Translations under genes and position numbers: made by a program
Shown here: positions 5,436 through 6,566 of the stretch, piece after piece
Layout: the number at the start of each line of letters is the position of its first letter
Numbering within the stretch: position 1 is the stretch's first letter
NCBI GenBank assembly: GCA_003133485.1
Contig: PKXR01000036.1
Span: 37,213-43,778, forward strand
DNA length: 6,566 bases
Source: Candidatus Dormiibacterota bacterium
GTDB lineage: Bacteria; Chloroflexota; Dormibacteria; UBA8260; Bog-877
Direction: 5' to 3'
The notes under the pieces: generated by a model
What the model saw: the letters and a program-made list of their open reading frames with translations, nothing else
The model's database searches: none
What the model was told of the DNA's origin: nothing

Positions 5436-6226
5436 TTCACTACCCTCAGCTGGTAGCGCTTGGATACCTGGTCACGGTGGTCCTCTTCGTATTCGGAATC
5501 CGGCTCCTCGGGTCACCGGCAACAGCTAGGCGAGGCAACCGGCTGGCGGCCGTCGGCATGCTGGTCGCGCTCGTCGTCACGTTCGTCGGTCTGGGAGCGT
5601 TGCCCTGGTTCGCTGTCCTGCCGGCGCTGATAGTCGGCGCAGTGATCGGGGCCGTGGCCGCCCGGGCGGTCCGGATGACGGCCATGCCCCAGATGGTTGC
5701 GCTCTTCAATGGAATGGGAGGTGGCGCCGCCGCTCTGATCGGGGCAGATGAATTCGTGCGCCGCTCCGCTCACCTGGCGGCCGGAACCTCGACCATATCT
5801 CCGGGGAACTCGATCCCGATCATGCTGGGCTGCCTGATCGGCTCGATCAGCTTCTCGGGCAGCCTGATCGCCTTCTGCAAGCTGCAGGGGATCATGCGGG
5901 GCAGCCCGATCACCTTCCCCAACCAGCGTATCGCCAATGGGCTGCTGCTGGCCGTGATCGTGGCGCTGGGGCTGCTGTCCGGCCTGCTGACAACCGGCGC
6001 ATGGCTCCCGCAGCTGCTGCGAACCTGGCGGCGCGGCCGCGCCGACGACATCTCCTATGGCTACCTGACGGCCTTCGCGGCCGGGGTGCTGGGCTGGCTG
6101 GCCTACGGGCTGCTCGCCGCGCAGCCCGCGGTGGTGGTCGCCAACCTCGTCACCTTTACCCTCATCACCGCCCTCGCGGTGCTCAAGACCCACCCGCGCC
6201 GGCCCGTGGACAGAACGCCGCGATGA
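5432..6226 (+). CDS. pntB: PntB N-terminal half fused to SemiSWEET
   Basis: The GTG start overlaps the pntAB stop (GTGA), as expected for pntB, but the product is only 264 residues; E. coli PntB is about 460. Residues 1 to about 175 read as PntB domain II: RRGNRLAAVGM (33-43), the block MPQMVALFNGMGGGAAALIG (85-104), PGNSIPIMLGCLIGSISFSGSLIAFCKLQG (124-153) and PNQRIANGLLL (163-173). N93 occupies the position of E. coli beta-His91; Asn there is a known natural variant. The expected continuation (GGADMPVVxSxLNSYSG, the last helices and the NADP(H)-binding domain III) is missing. From about residue 177 the chain reads as a SemiSWEET instead. There is no frameshift or stop at the join. Without domain III hydride transfer to NADP+ should be impossible. 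A genuine fusion, a recombination scar and an assembly chimera all remain open. GC-ending codons rise from roughly 76% before base 5801 to roughly 94% after it (hand count). Confidence 0.85.
   Translation: MIHYPQLVALGYLVTVVLFVFGIRLLGSPATARRGNRLAAVGMLVALVVTFVGLGALPWFAVLPALIVGAVIGAVAARAVRMTAMPQMVALFNGMGGGAAALIGADEFVRRSAHLAAGTSTISPGNSIPIMLGCLIGSISFSGSLIAFCKLQGIMRGSPITFPNQRIANGLLLAVIVALGLLSGLLTTGAWLPQLLRTWRRGRADDISYGYLTAFAAGVLGWLAYGLLAAQPAVVVANLVTFTLITALAVLKTHPRRPVDRTPR
5960..6223 (+). other. SemiSWEET (PQ-loop) domain, 88 residues
   Basis: Residues 177-264 of the preceding gene match a complete bacterial SemiSWEET, a half-size sugar transporter that works as a dimer of three-helix units. The first helix ends in TTGAWLPQLLRTWRRGRADDIS, with the PQ motif at 193-194. 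Helix 2 is YGYLTAFAAGVLGWLAYGLL. Helix 3 is AVVVANLVTFTLITALAVLK. W222 and N238 are 16 residues apart, the same spacing as the sugar-pocket Trp48 and Asn64 that I recall for Leptospira biflexa SemiSWEET. In-frame GTG codons at 5954 and 5960 could begin a free 88-90 residue protein, the normal family size, but neither has a ribosome binding site. Confidence 0.8.
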
Positions 6227-6260
6227 GCCCGGCGACGGTGACACCGAGCCCTTCTGGCCG

Positions 6261-6280
6261 CTGGCCGGCTAGCCGGCCAG
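6261..6280. repeat. Perfect 20-bp palindrome
   Basis: CTGGCCGGCT at 6261-6270 is followed directly by its exact reverse complement at 6271-6280. As RNA it would fold into an 8-bp G-C-rich stem with a CTAG loop, on either strand. It covers the stop codon of the minus-strand gene (6269-6271) and lies 35 bp after the stop of the plus-strand operon. That position suits a bidirectional terminator, but there is no T run on either side. A protein-binding site is the alternative. Confidence 0.55.
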
Positions 6281-6566
6281 GATGTACCCGTTCGACACCC
6301 CGCCGCATCCGGTCAGGCTGATCCACAAGTCGACGTCCGGCCGGCCAGCGTAGGACAGCGCGATGACCTCGGCCAAGCCGTCATCCAGCGGGCAGTTCAG
6401 CACCTCGCCGTCCGGGTGGCTGAGCGGGATCCGCGCCATCGAACTGGCTACCCGGGCCGCCGCCGCGGCGTTCAGCCGGGTCGCGCCGCGCAGCCGCCAG
6501 GCGGGCCCGTTCAGCCTGTGGTACCCCTTTAGCCCGTAGTAACGGCATTCCAGGCCCGCTACCGGG
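6269..6566 (-). CDS. Actinobacterial protein of unknown function, C-terminal part
   Basis: A minus-strand frame is open from the window edge to a TAG at 6271-6269, giving 98 C-terminal residues; the start lies outside the window. About 91% of its codons end in G or C, which supports real coding. Visible features are ECRYYGL near the left of the fragment, LNCPLDDGLAEVIALSYAGRPDVDLWISL in the middle and TGCGGVSNGYI just before the end. The order CRY, CPxDDG, a beta strand ending in a short turn, then GCxxVxNG resembles a group of actinobacterial secreted or lipoprotein hypothetical proteins that I recall without a known function. The three cysteines would suit an exported protein. The signal peptide cannot be checked because the N-terminus is missing. 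It converges on the pnt operon, with 42 bp between the two stop codons. Confidence 0.75.
   Translation of the reverse strand, partial: PVAGLECRYYGLKGYHRLNGPAWRLRGATRLNAAAAARVASSMARIPLSHPDGEVLNCPLDDGLAEVIALSYAGRPDVDLWISLTGCGGVSNGYILAG

Noticed and set aside
5513..6244. Minus-strand open frame of 243 codons opposite pntB
   Set aside because: Its composition (Gln/Gly/Arg/His-rich) is typical of the complement of membrane-protein codons, and it runs antisense to conserved PntB and SemiSWEET motifs.
6223..6321. 32-codon open frame starting as ATGA over the pntB-SemiSWEET stop
   Set aside because: The overlap looks like coupling, but the Ser/Pro/Arg-rich product has no family resemblance and is antisense to the better-supported gene at the right edge.
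1..6566. tRNA, rRNA, CRISPR array, insertion sequence or attachment site
   Set aside because: I saw no cloverleaf, no regularly spaced repeats, no transposase and no terminal inverted repeats with target duplications on either strand.

Overview
The window is high-GC DNA with short operons, GTG starts, start sites that often lack a Shine-Dalgarno sequence, and a neighbouring Phage_holin_3_6-like / DUF3618-like gene pair. Together these point to an actinobacterium, perhaps an uncultured Acidimicrobiia-like lineage; the lineage is my inference, because no rRNA or species marker is present.

Layout. Positions 1-200 hold no gene I can assign, but they carry a sigma70-like promoter and a hairpin that abuts the ribosome binding site of an unrecognised four-helix membrane protein (201-641, +). 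Facing it is a two-gene minus-strand unit: a holin-like membrane protein (1515-1123) and an overlapping DUF3618-like membrane protein (1159-683). Divergent from that unit is otsB, trehalose-6-phosphate phosphatase (1570-2394, +). It runs tail to tail into otsA, a GT20 trehalose-6-phosphate synthase-type enzyme (3882-2413, -). Divergent from otsA is a pnt operon (3988-6226, +): pntAA, pntAB and a third gene that begins as pntB. The right edge holds the C-terminal 98 residues of a minus-strand protein of unknown function (6566-6269), with a perfect 20-bp palindrome over its stop codon.

How they work together. OtsA would join glucose from a nucleotide sugar to glucose-6-phosphate and OtsB would remove the phosphate, giving trehalose. 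The two genes have separate promoters and converge instead of forming an operon. The pnt operon should encode the proton-translocating NAD(P) transhydrogenase.

The main oddity is that the third pnt gene is not a normal pntB. After about 175 residues of good PntB membrane domain it passes in frame into about 88 residues that read as a complete SemiSWEET (PQ-loop sugar transporter) unit, and then stops. The later PntB helices and the whole NADP(H)-binding domain III are absent. Codon third positions also become clearly more GC-rich to the right of about 5801. The fusion is therefore either a real gene rearrangement, or a recombination or assembly junction. A second recurring signal is a TANNNT -10 hexamer exactly 6 nt before three start codons, suggesting leaderless transcripts for the holin-like gene, otsB and pntAA.
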